64,000 nt of DNA, taken from Larkinella arboricola. Lineage in GTDB: Bacteria > Bacteroidota > Bacteroidia > Cytophagales > Spirosomataceae. Positions 1-9,016 of the stretch are shown in pieces. The stretch lies in the NCBI RefSeq assembly GCF_003259745.1, contig NZ_QLMC01000005.1, forward strand, positions 248,001 through 312,000, given 5' to 3'. Each line of letters starts with the position of its first letter. Position 1 is the stretch's first letter. Made by a program: the position numbers and the translations under genes. The notes below the pieces were generated by a model. The model saw only the letters and a program-made list of their open reading frames with translations. It did no database searches and was not told where the DNA came from.

Positions 1-260
1 GCAATCAGGCTGACGGTTTTGCTGGCCGGATCGTATTTCTTGAAGCCACCTTTGCGTTCGATGATGTAAACCGCCCCGTTCGGAGCAACTTCAAAGACCA
101 TCGGTTCGTCCAGACCTTCGGTGACCACGACCGGCGTAAACCGGCTTTCGTCCGGCTTCTGATCCCTGGGGTTATCCTGCCGGGTAAAGGAAACCAGCCC
201 GATCAAGAGCGTGGCATTGAGCAGAAAGGAAAAAGACTTGGAAAAAGAATTTTTAAACAT
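1..260 (-). CDS. PQQ-dependent sugar dehydrogenase-like protein, N-terminal fragment
   Basis: The gene runs off the left edge, so only about the first 86 residues are visible. They begin with a basic, hydrophobic export signal (FLLNATLLIGLVSF). Then comes a stretch ending FTPVVVTEGLDEPMVFEV and VYIIERKG, which is how the first beta-propeller blade of Bacteroidota glucose/sorbosone dehydrogenase-like proteins begins. These are periplasmic PQQ-type oxidoreductases, often fused to ThuA or cytochrome c domains; whether that holds here cannot be seen. The start is the ATG at 260. Substrate unknown. Confidence 0.6.
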   Translation of the reverse strand, partial: MFKNSFSKSFSFLLNATLLIGLVSFTRQDNPRDQKPDESRFTPVVVTEGLDEPMVFEVAPNGAVYIIERKGGFKKYDPASKTVSLI

Positions 261-415
261 TACAGTTAAAGTTGAAACTTACATCGGTTTGTTGCTGGAT
301 TTCTATTCACTAAAAAAAGTCATTCGCTGCTGCGGAATCTTCCTGTTTCTGAGCGGAAACAGCAAAGATTTGAACAACGAATGACTTCGGTAAGTAAGCA
401 AAATAGTGAAACCGG

Positions 416-1069
416 TTACATCGGTTTAGATTTCTTGCCTACCAGTTTCAGGTCAAGGCTGAAGGTGTCTTCAATGATTTTATCAGCCGCCGTACCGATG
501 ATTGCAGCCCGGTATTTGATGTCATAATCCAGCCGGTTGACGGTCAGTTTGGCCGTAGCTTCCACATTGTCGCCCTCCAGTTTAACCGTAGCCGGGAACG
601 TAATGGGTTTGGTCGTGCCTTTAATCATCAAATCACCGGTCACGTTGTAGTTCGGTTGACCGGCAGCGGCACCGGAAATCGGCGCCAGTTTGGTGACTTT
701 AAACGTTGCCGTCGGGTTTTTATCGACCGCAAAGAAATCGTCGTTTTTCAGGTGCCCAACAACCCGCTCGTTGCCTTTGTTTTCGCTGAGGGAGGTCATG
801 TCGGCGGTGAACGTTCCGGCCGTTAGTTTATTCCCGTTGAACACAAACTCACCTTTGGACAGTTTGATGTTGCCCGTATGTTCGCCACCGACTTTCTTGG
901 CGTTCCAGACGATGGTGCTTTGCTCGGTATCGACGGCATACGTAACGGTTTTGGTGACGACGGCTCCGGGGCGTTTGTCGGGACCGTGCGTTCCGGCAAT
1001 AATCGTCAACGGGGTAGACGCCAGCATAGCCATGGCGAGTAGTCCGGCAAAAATTCGGTTGGTTTGCAT
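416..1069 (-). CDS. YceI family periplasmic protein
   Basis: This 217-residue protein has an N-terminal signal peptide (about residues 1-25). The single YceI domain that follows is a lipocalin-like barrel that binds isoprenoid or other lipid chains. Visible family features are the opening YAVDTEQSTIVWNAKKVGGEHTG, the central GHLKNDDFFAVDKNPTATF and the closing TTKPITFPATVKL. Length is normal for the family. It is likely periplasmic; the ligand cannot be told from sequence. It lies about 100 bases downstream of the receptor gene on the same strand and may be cotranscribed with it. Confidence 0.88.
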   Translation of the reverse strand: MQTNRIFAGLLAMAMLASTPLTIIAGTHGPDKRPGAVVTKTVTYAVDTEQSTIVWNAKKVGGEHTGNIKLSKGEFVFNGNKLTAGTFTADMTSLSENKGNERVVGHLKNDDFFAVDKNPTATFKVTKLAPISGAAAGQPNYNVTGDLMIKGTTKPITFPATVKLEGDNVEATAKLTVNRLDYDIKYRAAIIGTAADKIIEDTFSLDLKLVGKKSKPM

Positions 1070-1171
1070 AATAGAGAGGTTAAGTTGATAAACGGTTTAC
1101 GTTAGCAAGATAAACAGAATTACAGAACGAAACATCCTGTAATTCTGTCGGTAAAGTGGAATAGTCAGAAA

Positions 1172-3865
1172 TTATTTCTGCCGGGGACGGCCACCGCCTG
1201 CGGGCTGGGTTTGGGGCTGTTGAACAGCGCCACCGCCGTTGTCGTCGCCACCGCTTTTCTGGTCGTCGTTGTTGATGGATTTTTTCCGGCGGCCTAGGCT
1301 GAAGCCCGATCCATCCATGCTCATTTTACCCAGTCGATACGAGAAGTTCACGCGAACACCGGCATTGTACATGCTGTTGACGCTACGCTGTGAGACCAGC
1401 GGTGAAATTGTCTCGGAACGAATTTTGAACGGATGGTTAAAGAAGTTTTCAGCAGAGAGACCGATGCTGCCGCGCTTGCTGTTGAAATCTTTCTTCACAC
1501 CCAGGTTGTAGAAGGCAAAACTGCCCTGGTACCCCTGGAGGTTGATCTGCCGTCCGCGACCGCCACCGAAGCCCTGGATACCCCAGCCGTTTTTCAGCGT
1601 AATGCTGGTAAACAACCGGCCACCCAGCACCCAGCCTGAATTGGAAGCACCGTAGAGGGCGCTGGCGTTGTTGTTGGTCAGGTAAGCGTGATAGAGGTCA
1701 AAACCGCCACCCAGTTGCCAGATGGAGAACAGCGTTACGTTTGTGAAGACGTTCATCCCGTAGGCGCGTTCCGTTCCGATGTTTTGCGTGGTGGTGCTGA
1801 CAACGGTCTGGAAATTCGGATTAAGCTCCGTACCGATGTTGCGGGTGGCCGTATCCCGGAGGCTCATGATGGAATTGTCCGTAATCCGGGCAAATAACGT
1901 TGCATTCAGGTAGAATTTCTTGACCTGACCGCTTAATCCCAGTTCGACGTTGTCGGTGTATTCGGGCGACAGGTTCGGGTTACCCTGGCTGATGTTCAGC
2001 GGGTTGGCCGCATTGATGTTCGGGTTCAGGGATTGGATACCCGGGCGCTGAATCCGGCGGTTATAGGCCAGTTTGATGATTTTTCCGCCCTTGATTCCTT
2101 TCGAGATATTGACACTCGGAACAAAAACACCGTAATCCGGAATATCCTTTACACTGCCGTTTAGCTGTTCGCTGTTGTTGTCAAAGCGGGCGTTGATGAA
2201 GGTGTATTCGTAGCGGCCCCCGGCTTTCAGCGTCCATTTGGTTTTGGTCGATAAGGTATAGGCGGCATACAGGGCCGTGATGTTCTGGTCGTAGTTCAAT
2301 CCGTTGGACGGCTGAATCGGGCTCAGTTCGTAATTTTCGTTATCGCCGGTAGTCGTATAGAACTGATAGTCACTGTTCATTTTCCGGAAAATACCCTTAC
2401 CCCCAAATTCCAGCAACTGATTGCGTTTGATCGGGGTCTGGTAGTCGAGCTGCAGGGTCGATTCCTGGTTATGGCTCAGGTTATTGTTCCGCTGACGGCC
2501 CGTGATCGTGTGCATATCCGTACCGTTGAGCAGTTCGGTTATGAAATTGTTCGTGTTGTTGTTGCGGCTGTACAGACCCAGAATGCTCAGTTCCTGATTG
2601 GTCTTGTACGTTTTGGTGTAGCTAACGTTGGCATCAACCGTTCCGGACAGGTTTTTCGACTCCACGTTCCGGCCCGACTGCGTGACCAATTGGTTGACGT
2701 ACGACATGGTTTGCAGGTTGTCCTGGAAGTTGATCATGTTCCGCAGACCGTACCGTACCGTGGCCGACAGCGACGTATTTTTGTCGATGTCATAATCCCA
2801 GCCAAACTGGTAGTTGCCAAATAGTCCGCGCTGGCGGGTATCGGCCGACTGAATGGTCGTGGTCGTGCCGGTCTGGCCAATGGTGGTCTGCGTATTGTTG
2901 AAGGCTCCCCTGACGTTGTACATGCCCCGGCCAAACCCGCCGAGGTTGAAGCCCATTTTGCCCTGACGGTAGCTGGCGTTCAGGTTCAGGTTTGAACTCC
3001 GGTTTCCGGTGCCAACGTCCATGTTCAGGGTCGCTCCCTGCAACGTATTTTTCTTGGTAATGATGTTGATAATCCCGGCAGAACCTTCGGCGTCGTACTT
3101 CGCGGAGGGCGATGTAATAACTTCTATGGACTTGATCATGTCGGCCGGAATCTGCTTGAGGGCGTCGGCTACGCTGCTGGCAATGATCGTTGACGGTTTG
3201 TTGTTGATCAAAACCCGGACGTTACCGCTCCCGCGCAGACTGACGTTCCCGTCCAGATCGACGCTCAGCATCGGCACTTTCCGCATGATGTCGGCGGCAT
3301 CGCCCCCTTTGGAGGTAATGTCTTTTTCGGCATTATACACCAGACGGTCTACTTTTTCTTCAATAAGGGCCGCCTGTCCGGTCACAACGACTTCATTCAG
3401 TGTGCGGATATCCTGCGAGAGCTTGACGATGCCCACGTTGATGTCCGAGCCTTTTTCAATCTTAATCAGGTTGGATAGCTTATTCTGATACCCCAGGAAG
3501 GAATATTGCAGACGGTATTCGCCGGGGGCCAGTTTCGTTAAAGAGAATTTCCCTTTGCCATCCGCCGTAGTTCCGTCGATGGGCTTACCGGTTTTGGTGT
3601 CAATCAGGGCAATTGTCGCGAATTCGACGGGTTGATTGGAGGTGGAATCCATCAAAAAGCCGTTAATCTTGCCGTTGCCACGCGGTTTGTCGTCATCGGC
3701 GGTGCCGGGAATGAATGTTTTGTCCTGTTGATTGGTACGCTGACCCGGTTGGCTAAACCGACCCGGTCCGCCAAAACCGCCACCTCCGCCCGGGAACTGG
3801 GCGAATGCCTGGAATGCTCCCAGGCTTAAAATTCCTAAAAATAGTGAGAAGGAAAACTTTGACAT
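1172..3865 (-). CDS. TonB-dependent receptor-like outer membrane beta-barrel protein
   Basis: The 897-residue protein opens with a signal peptide (1-22) and a Gly/Pro/Gln-rich linker. A carboxypeptidase-regulatory-like beta-sandwich follows at about 65-150 (GFLMDSTSNQPVEFATIAL). Next is a plug domain at about 155-270 with LNEVVVTGQ and a GSAGIINIITKK segment, and then a long outer-membrane barrel of the OMP_b-brl_3 type. The tail is Gly/Gln/Pro-rich (GGDDNGGGAVQQPQ). Such proteins import ligands or belong to the CarboxypepD_reg/outer-membrane family without a SusD partner; no SusD gene is next to it. Substrate unknown. The start ATG at 3865 directly precedes a good signal peptide. Confidence 0.9.
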   Translation of the reverse strand: MSKFSFSLFLGILSLGAFQAFAQFPGGGGGFGGPGRFSQPGQRTNQQDKTFIPGTADDDKPRGNGKINGFLMDSTSNQPVEFATIALIDTKTGKPIDGTTADGKGKFSLTKLAPGEYRLQYSFLGYQNKLSNLIKIEKGSDINVGIVKLSQDIRTLNEVVVTGQAALIEEKVDRLVYNAEKDITSKGGDAADIMRKVPMLSVDLDGNVSLRGSGNVRVLINNKPSTIIASSVADALKQIPADMIKSIEVITSPSAKYDAEGSAGIINIITKKNTLQGATLNMDVGTGNRSSNLNLNASYRQGKMGFNLGGFGRGMYNVRGAFNNTQTTIGQTGTTTTIQSADTRQRGLFGNYQFGWDYDIDKNTSLSATVRYGLRNMINFQDNLQTMSYVNQLVTQSGRNVESKNLSGTVDANVSYTKTYKTNQELSILGLYSRNNNTNNFITELLNGTDMHTITGRQRNNNLSHNQESTLQLDYQTPIKRNQLLEFGGKGIFRKMNSDYQFYTTTGDNENYELSPIQPSNGLNYDQNITALYAAYTLSTKTKWTLKAGGRYEYTFINARFDNNSEQLNGSVKDIPDYGVFVPSVNISKGIKGGKIIKLAYNRRIQRPGIQSLNPNINAANPLNISQGNPNLSPEYTDNVELGLSGQVKKFYLNATLFARITDNSIMSLRDTATRNIGTELNPNFQTVVSTTTQNIGTERAYGMNVFTNVTLFSIWQLGGGFDLYHAYLTNNNASALYGASNSGWVLGGRLFTSITLKNGWGIQGFGGGRGRQINLQGYQGSFAFYNLGVKKDFNSKRGSIGLSAENFFNHPFKIRSETISPLVSQRSVNSMYNAGVRVNFSYRLGKMSMDGSGFSLGRRKKSINNDDQKSGGDDNGGGAVQQPQTQPAGGGRPRQK

Positions 3866-4728
3866 GAGTTCGATTTCATTGGAAAATGAATGTACAAAAT
3901 AACCATGGCGCAGGTGATCTATAAAATGGAATAGACTAAAACGGCAGGAACGTCGCCGGATGCCGTCTTTTCACCGATGAACTCCAGTCGTATTTTTTAG
4001 ATACGAAAGTGTTGGCACCAGGTAAGCGACCGTGTCAGGGCCTTAGTATCAGTGAATTGAAATGGTCTGGAATACAGCCGGTGTGGGAACGTGCGTTGTG
4101 GGTCGGCGTAAAGCACCACATCAATCTTCATGTGGTTCAGAAACGCAGTTAGGCATGATTGGAGCGTTTATTTATGACCGGTATGATTGGAGAAACCAAC
4201 GATTGTCATGCTCAGAAGAAGGGAAACGATGCTGACCCGTACGGTTTTCAGGGACGTATAATTTTCAGGGAGATTGCGGACCGGCGGCCGCCAAAAACGG
4301 GAGTGGAATAAAGGAAAAGATGCTGTTTTTGTTGCAAAATTCGGTATGCCAGGTAGTTAGTGTTGATGGTTGCTGGTTTGGCTGGACTGGTTAGTAAACA
4401 AAAGGCCGGGAGAACGAACTGGAAAGGGTAAGAGTCGATAATAGGCAAAAAACGGCCATTGGTCGGGATAAGGTGGCAATTTGTCGATTCTACCGTGCGT
4501 TTTTAACGGTTGTGCCGTAAAATTGTCAAATAATTGACGCCCTTACACGTCCTGACATATTCTCAGTATATGCGTTGTTGGACGATCTTATACATATAGT
4601 CGTATACGATAGAAAAGATTATTAATAGAGATGGTAGTTGGACAACCTGGTTTCGCTGAAATCAGGTTGTTTTGTCATTTTCGGAGAAGCTTTCCAACCT
4701 GAAATTAGCACGTAAGCCTTAACATCTC
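3866..4728. other. 863-base gap between divergent genes, no convincing gene
   Basis: This stretch separates the minus-strand receptor gene from the plus-strand kinase gene and must hold both promoters. A 66-codon minus-strand frame at 4248-4448 has poor composition and no recognisable features. A hairpin with a T run at 4642-4674 is listed separately. No tRNA, IS end or other RNA gene was recognised. Confidence 0.6.
4642..4674 (+). terminator. Intrinsic terminator-like hairpin upstream of the kinase gene
   Basis: An 8-base stem (ACAACCTG at 4642-4649, CAGGTTGT at 4663-4670) with a 13-base loop is followed by TTTTG. It points along the plus strand but no protein gene lies upstream on that strand. 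It may end a small RNA, or act as a leader attenuator for the kinase operon that starts 55 bases later. Confidence 0.4.
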
Positions 4729-5799
4729 ATGAAATTACTCACGTTACGTCGAAGTGTGCCCGTTTTAATTCATATTCTGGCATGGGGGCTGCTGGGCTTT
4801 GCTCTGCTGGTGTACCAACCCCTGAACTGGGATATCACGGCACCCCCGCAGTTCTGGATTAAGCAAGGATTTTATTTTAGTCTGCTGGTCGGGTCCTTTT
4901 ATTTAAATACCCAGTTACTGGTGCCTTATCTGCTCTTTCGCGACCAGACCAGTCTGTATATAACCTCCCTGTTTGTTACCGCCGTTTTTGTGGTGGTGGT
5001 ACTTTTTCACGTTGATAACTGGCTTAATCTGCCGGAACTCATGCACCGGGCCTGGCACCCCGAGGGCGGCCCCCGAAAGCCCCGGAACGTCTGGGCATGG
5101 AGCCAGCCGATTCTGGTCACCACCTTTCTGATGCTCGGGATTGGAACCAGCATTGCGTCCGTGCAGAAGTGGCAGGAAGACGCCCGGCTTCGGCTGGATC
5201 TGGAACAGGCCCGGGTCAGTTCGGAATTGTCGTTTCTGAAAGCGCAGATCAACCCGCATTTCTTTTTCAACACGCTCAATAACATCTACGCCCTAACGCT
5301 TATCGACGGAGAAGCGTCGCGTGAGGCCCTGCACCGGCTGTCGCGGATGATGCGGTACGTGCTCTACGAAACCGGTAACGACACCACGATGCTGAGTAAG
5401 GAAATCGACTTTGTACAGGATTATATTCAACTCATGCAGCTTCGGCTGACGGACAAGGTAACCGTAACGCTCGAACAGCCCACGCCCCTGAAAGACGTAC
5501 CGGTTGCACCGATGCTGCTGCTGCCATTTGTCGAGAATGCGTTCAAGCACGGGGTCAGCGCGATCATGCCCAGCCGGATTGTGATCAGCATTCACCAGGA
5601 TGGAAGCCAGTTGGAAATGAAAGTGAGAAATACGATATTCCCCGAAAAAAATCAGTCACTCGAAGTCGGCAGTGGCATTGGGCTTACCAATACGCGTCGG
5701 CGGCTCGACCTGCTTTATCCCGAACGGTATCAGCTTTCGGTAATGGAGGATCAACCCGCCAATGAATACCTGGTACACCTGAATCTGAATCTCTCATGA
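4729..5799 (+). CDS. LytS/YehU-type sensor histidine kinase
   Basis: This 356-residue membrane kinase has about four hydrophobic segments in residues 10-145, then a short coiled coil and a His_kinase (PF06580-type) domain. The H-box reads LKAQINPHFFFNTL with phospho-acceptor His177. The N-box reads LLLPFVENAFKHG, and a GIGLTNTRRRL glycine box follows near the C-terminus. It presumably phosphorylates the response regulator encoded just downstream; the two frames overlap by four bases (ATGA). There is no periplasmic sensor domain of note, so the signal is probably sensed in or at the membrane. The signal is unknown. Confidence 0.93.
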   Translation: MKLLTLRRSVPVLIHILAWGLLGFALLVYQPLNWDITAPPQFWIKQGFYFSLLVGSFYLNTQLLVPYLLFRDQTSLYITSLFVTAVFVVVVLFHVDNWLNLPELMHRAWHPEGGPRKPRNVWAWSQPILVTTFLMLGIGTSIASVQKWQEDARLRLDLEQARVSSELSFLKAQINPHFFFNTLNNIYALTLIDGEASREALHRLSRMMRYVLYETGNDTTMLSKEIDFVQDYIQLMQLRLTDKVTVTLEQPTPLKDVPVAPMLLLPFVENAFKHGVSAIMPSRIVISIHQDGSQLEMKVRNTIFPEKNQSLEVGSGIGLTNTRRRLDLLYPERYQLSVMEDQPANEYLVHLNLNLS

Positions 5800-6554
5800 T
5801 ATTAAACTGCATTGCGGTCGACGACGAACCGCTGGCCCTCGGGCTGGTGTGTGCGTTCATTGAAAAAACACCTTTTCTGAACCTGGCCGGGCGTTACAGC
5901 AGCGCCGTAGAGGCCTTACAAGGCTTGCACGATCACCCCATCGATCTTCTTTTTCTGGATATTCAGATGCCCGATCTAACGGGTATGGAACTCGCCCGCG
6001 TGATCGAGCGCAACCAGACCGGTCATACACCACGGGTTATTTTCACGACGGCCTATAACCATTTTGCGCTCGAAGGCTACAAAGTGGATGCGCTGGATTA
6101 CCTGCTCAAACCGTTCAATTACGAAGAATTTCTGCGGGCCGCCAATAAGGCTAAAGCGTATTTTGAGCTGGTCAAGCGGCCTGCCCCTGCACTGACACCG
6201 ACCGTCCCCGAACCGGAAGAAGAGTACTTATTTCTGAAAGTGGAATATCAACTGGTCCGGATAGCGTTCAACGACATTCTTTACATCGAAGGTCTGAAAG
6301 ACTATGTGAAAGTTCATTTGCGGAAAGAACGGCCTGATGCCGTTCCCAAACCCATTCTGTCACTGACCAGTCTAAAGGCGCTGGAAGATAAACTTCCCGC
6401 CCGACGTTTCATGCGGGTACATCGATCTTTTATTGTCGCACTGGACAAAATTGAAGCCGTTACCCGGAATACCATCCAGATCGGACCGGCTATCATTCCG
6501 GTCAGCGATCAGCACAAAGACGCATTCAACCAATTTCTGAGCCGCTGGTCGTAG
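5796..6554 (+). CDS. LytTR-family response regulator
   Basis: The 252-residue protein has an N-terminal receiver domain with acidic residues Asp9 and Asp10, and phospho-acceptor Asp55 in FLDIQMPD. The signalling lysine lies in DYLLKPF. A C-terminal LytTR DNA-binding domain (about 140-250) includes YIEGLKDYVKVHL and FMRVHRSFIVALDKI. It is the cognate regulator of the kinase encoded four bases upstream. Its target genes are unknown; the adjacent uronate cluster points the opposite way and is only a positional candidate. Its last 29 bases overlap the end of the convergent uxaB-like gene. Confidence 0.94.
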   Translation: MILNCIAVDDEPLALGLVCAFIEKTPFLNLAGRYSSAVEALQGLHDHPIDLLFLDIQMPDLTGMELARVIERNQTGHTPRVIFTTAYNHFALEGYKVDALDYLLKPFNYEEFLRAANKAKAYFELVKRPAPALTPTVPEPEEEYLFLKVEYQLVRIAFNDILYIEGLKDYVKVHLRKERPDAVPKPILSLTSLKALEDKLPARRFMRVHRSFIVALDKIEAVTRNTIQIGPAIIPVSDQHKDAFNQFLSRWS

Positions 6555-8070
6555 ACTCCGCTGCGGCAACATGGCGCTCCAGGGTAGCTTCGACGCCCAG
6601 TGTCAGCAGGTTGCTGAGGTGATCGGCAACGGCATCACCAAAACCGCTCAGCACGCTCAGGTCGGTTTCCCAGAGTAAGGTGTCGGCGCAGAGCGTCTGG
6701 ACGAAGTTCCGGACGGAAGAGGCATCGTGTACATCGACCTGTTGCCACAACTTATAAAAGTATTCGGCGTGGTCGTCGCGGATGGGATAGGTGATGATGC
6801 CGCCGGTGGGCGTTGTGGCTTCGCCCAGATACACGCCATCTTCCTCCCGAACGGCTTTCATAAACCGCAGATAAGCCGCAAATCCCAGGGCCATGCGCTG
6901 CGGGATTTGCTCATGCTGCTCCACAAACCGCTGGATGGTCGGGAGGTTGCGGGCCCGCATTTTAAGCGTTTCCTGAAGCGTAATGTTCAGCAGTAGGTGT
7001 TCGATGTACGGGTTACGGAAGCGGTCGAGAACGTCGGCGGCAAACTCCCGGACGGCCTCCGGATTCTCTTCCGGAATCATCCATTCGGGCAGGGTCGGTA
7101 CAATTTCGTGCGTGATTACATCTTCCACAAACCGGCTCATCAGCGGGTGCTGCATCATTTCGTGGACGGTTTCCAGCCCGAGCAGATACGCCAGCGGAAC
7201 GCTGATGGTGTGGCTGCCGTTGAGGACGCGCAGTTTGCGTTCGCGGTAAAAATTAATGTCTTCGTCGATGATGACACCCGGATCAGTTTTGGCAAAGGTC
7301 AGGACATTTTTAACGCGATCATCCCCTTCAATAGCCCACAGCCGATACGGTTCTGCCATGATCAGGAGCTTATCGCTGTAGCCTAGTTTCTGTTGCAGCT
7401 GAGCGTGCGTTTCGGTGTCGGGTTTGCCCGGTACAATGCGATCAACCAGCGAGTTACAGAAGCGAACGTGGTATTTCAGCCACTTCATAAACAGCTTGCC
7501 CAGTTCGTTGTGCAGGGCTATTTTCTCCACGATGTCACGCAGTTTCAGGCCGTTGTCGCTGATCAACTCGGTCGGGACAACCACCAGGCCCTTATTGCGT
7601 CCACCGCCAAAATTCTTGAACCGTTCGTACAGAAAAGCCGTCAGTTTGGCCGGGTAGGATTGGGGCGGATTCTGGAAAATGCTCTCTTCCACATACTGAA
7701 TCCCAACCTCGGTGGTGTTGGAAATAATGACCTGCAACGACGGCTTTTTGGCGACATCCAGCACGGCTTTCCAGTCTTCCTGCGCCGAAATCACGCGGCT
7801 GATGGCCGACACCACCGTGTGTTTGTCCACCAATTGACCTTTCTGAAGGCCCCGACTGACCACTGTATACAAACCGTCCTGTTCCGCAAACTCGTCCGTT
7901 GCGCCACCGGTTGACTTCACAACCACGATACTGCCGTTGAATATACCCTGCTGATTGGCTTTATGAATCAGGTAGTCGGGCAATCCACGAAGCAAAACGC
8001 CCGTGCCGAATTGCAGCACGCGTTCCGGATGGATAGCAGCCGGATGGTTTGAACGGTTCAGTGATGTCAT
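6526..8070 (-). CDS. uxaB: Tagaturonate reductase (altronate oxidoreductase) family protein
   Basis: This 514-residue protein matches the long-chain mannitol dehydrogenase superfamily. The N-terminal FGTGVLLRGLPDYL segment is the nucleotide-binding start. LRVLNGSHTISVPLAYLLGLETVHE carries the family's Lys/Asn/His catalytic region (here N-G-S-H). The family reduces tagaturonate to altronate with NADH in galacturonate breakdown. No altronate dehydratase is visible here, while a mannonate dehydratase is, so the enzyme may act on fructuronate instead or as well; that is inference. It is last in a minus-strand run with the aldolase, kinase and transporter genes. Confidence 0.85.
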   Translation of the reverse strand: MTSLNRSNHPAAIHPERVLQFGTGVLLRGLPDYLIHKANQQGIFNGSIVVVKSTGGATDEFAEQDGLYTVVSRGLQKGQLVDKHTVVSAISRVISAQEDWKAVLDVAKKPSLQVIISNTTEVGIQYVEESIFQNPPQSYPAKLTAFLYERFKNFGGGRNKGLVVVPTELISDNGLKLRDIVEKIALHNELGKLFMKWLKYHVRFCNSLVDRIVPGKPDTETHAQLQQKLGYSDKLLIMAEPYRLWAIEGDDRVKNVLTFAKTDPGVIIDEDINFYRERKLRVLNGSHTISVPLAYLLGLETVHEMMQHPLMSRFVEDVITHEIVPTLPEWMIPEENPEAVREFAADVLDRFRNPYIEHLLLNITLQETLKMRARNLPTIQRFVEQHEQIPQRMALGFAAYLRFMKAVREEDGVYLGEATTPTGGIITYPIRDDHAEYFYKLWQQVDVHDASSVRNFVQTLCADTLLWETDLSVLSGFGDAVADHLSNLLTLGVEATLERHVAAAESTTSGSEIG

Positions 8071-8178
8071 GAGATGATACGTTTCGCGGTGGTCTCGACG
8101 GAATTAAAATAGAATGTAATGTGTAAAAGTAAGGTTTAAACACATTGAGCGCAAACAACCTTAGGGAATGATAAAGTG

Positions 8179-8239
8179 GGAACGATGCGTTCTGAATTGA
8201 TTTACACCGGGCTGCCCGGCTTTCATGATTCATCGTTCC
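8179..8239. repeat. Inverted repeat with inner hairpin between the uxaB-like and aldolase genes
   Basis: GGAACGATG (8179-8187) pairs with CATCGTTCC (8231-8239). Inside the loop a second stem, CCGGG/CCCGG, spans 8208-8220. There is no T run, so it looks more like an RNA processing or stability element between cotranscribed genes than a terminator. Confidence 0.45.
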
Positions 8240-8253
8240 GCCTTCATCACGTA

Positions 8254-8925
8254 TTATTTGGCACGCAGGGACTCAATAATCGAAAGGACTTCCTTCGCTT
8301 TGGCCTCAATCTGGTCGAATTGCCGGTTACTCAAAATGTCTTTCGGGAACAACTGCGAACCCATGCCAACGGCAGTCACACCGGCTTTGAACCAGCTTCC
8401 GAGACTTTCCCGGGTGGGTTCAACGCCCCCCGTTACCATCACGCTGGTCCACGGCATGGGGCCTTTGATGGCCTTCACAAAACCGGGGCTGAGCGTATCG
8501 CCTGGAAAGATTTTTACGATTTCTGCGCCCAGTTCCTCAGCCGCCGAAATCTCGGTCAGCGTGGCGCAGCCGGGCATATAAGCCACCTTCCGGCGGTTGC
8601 AGGTGCGGGCAATGGACTCGTGAAACGACGGCCCCACGATGAAGTTCGCCCCCGACTGGATGTACAGCGCGGCAGTTCCGGATTCGACGAGCGTTCCGGC
8701 ACCGAGGATCAGGTCCGGAAAGTCGCGGGCGGCTATTTTGACCAGTTCGCCGAAAATTTCGTGCGCGAAGTCACCCCGGTTGGTAAACTCGAACGCCCGA
8801 ATGCCTGCCCGGTAACAAGCTCCCAGCACCTCGCGGCAAATTTCAGGGTCAGCATGATAAAAAACCGGGACCATCGGCACCCGCCGGATGGTTTCGTAAA
8901 CCTCTAATCTTGAAAAACGAGACAC
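8254..8925 (-). CDS. kdgA: KDPG aldolase (2-dehydro-3-deoxyphosphogluconate aldolase)
   Basis: This 223-residue class I aldolase cleaves 2-keto-3-deoxy-6-phosphogluconate to pyruvate and glyceraldehyde 3-phosphate. The TIM-barrel family motifs are present: catalytic Glu46 and Arg50 in FEFTNRGD, and the Schiff-base lysine Lys138 in VKIFPGD. GAGTLV and VMVTGGVEP are the other conserved loops. It works directly after the KDG kinase encoded about 90 bases upstream, at the end of the uronate pathway. Length fits the Bacteroidota members (about 215-225). Confidence 0.93.
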   Translation of the reverse strand: MSRFSRLEVYETIRRVPMVPVFYHADPEICREVLGACYRAGIRAFEFTNRGDFAHEIFGELVKIAARDFPDLILGAGTLVESGTAALYIQSGANFIVGPSFHESIARTCNRRKVAYMPGCATLTEISAAEELGAEIVKIFPGDTLSPGFVKAIKGPMPWTSVMVTGGVEPTRESLGSWFKAGVTAVGMGSQLFPKDILSNRQFDQIEAKAKEVLSIIESLRAK

Positions 8926-8936
8926 CTCTTTTTTAG

Positions 8937-9009
8937 TTATGAGTTAAGAGTTAAGAGTTAAGAGTTAACGGATGTGTTCAACTCATAACTCATAACTCTT
9001 AACTCTTCA
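8937..9009. repeat. Heptamer-based inverted repeat between aldolase and kinase genes
   Basis: The left arm is built of repeated GAGTTAA-like heptamers (about 8939-8967). After a short spacer the right arm repeats the complementary AACTCAT/AACTCTT heptamers (about 8981-9007). The two arms can fold into a long imperfect hairpin. It fills almost the whole gap between kdgA and kdgK, so it would sit inside the operon message. Confidence 0.75.
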
Positions 9010-9016
9010 TTCATAA

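Noticed and set aside
4248-4448. Minus-strand 66-codon frame in the 863-base gap
   Set aside because: No promoter, no domain, ordinary length for chance in this gap.
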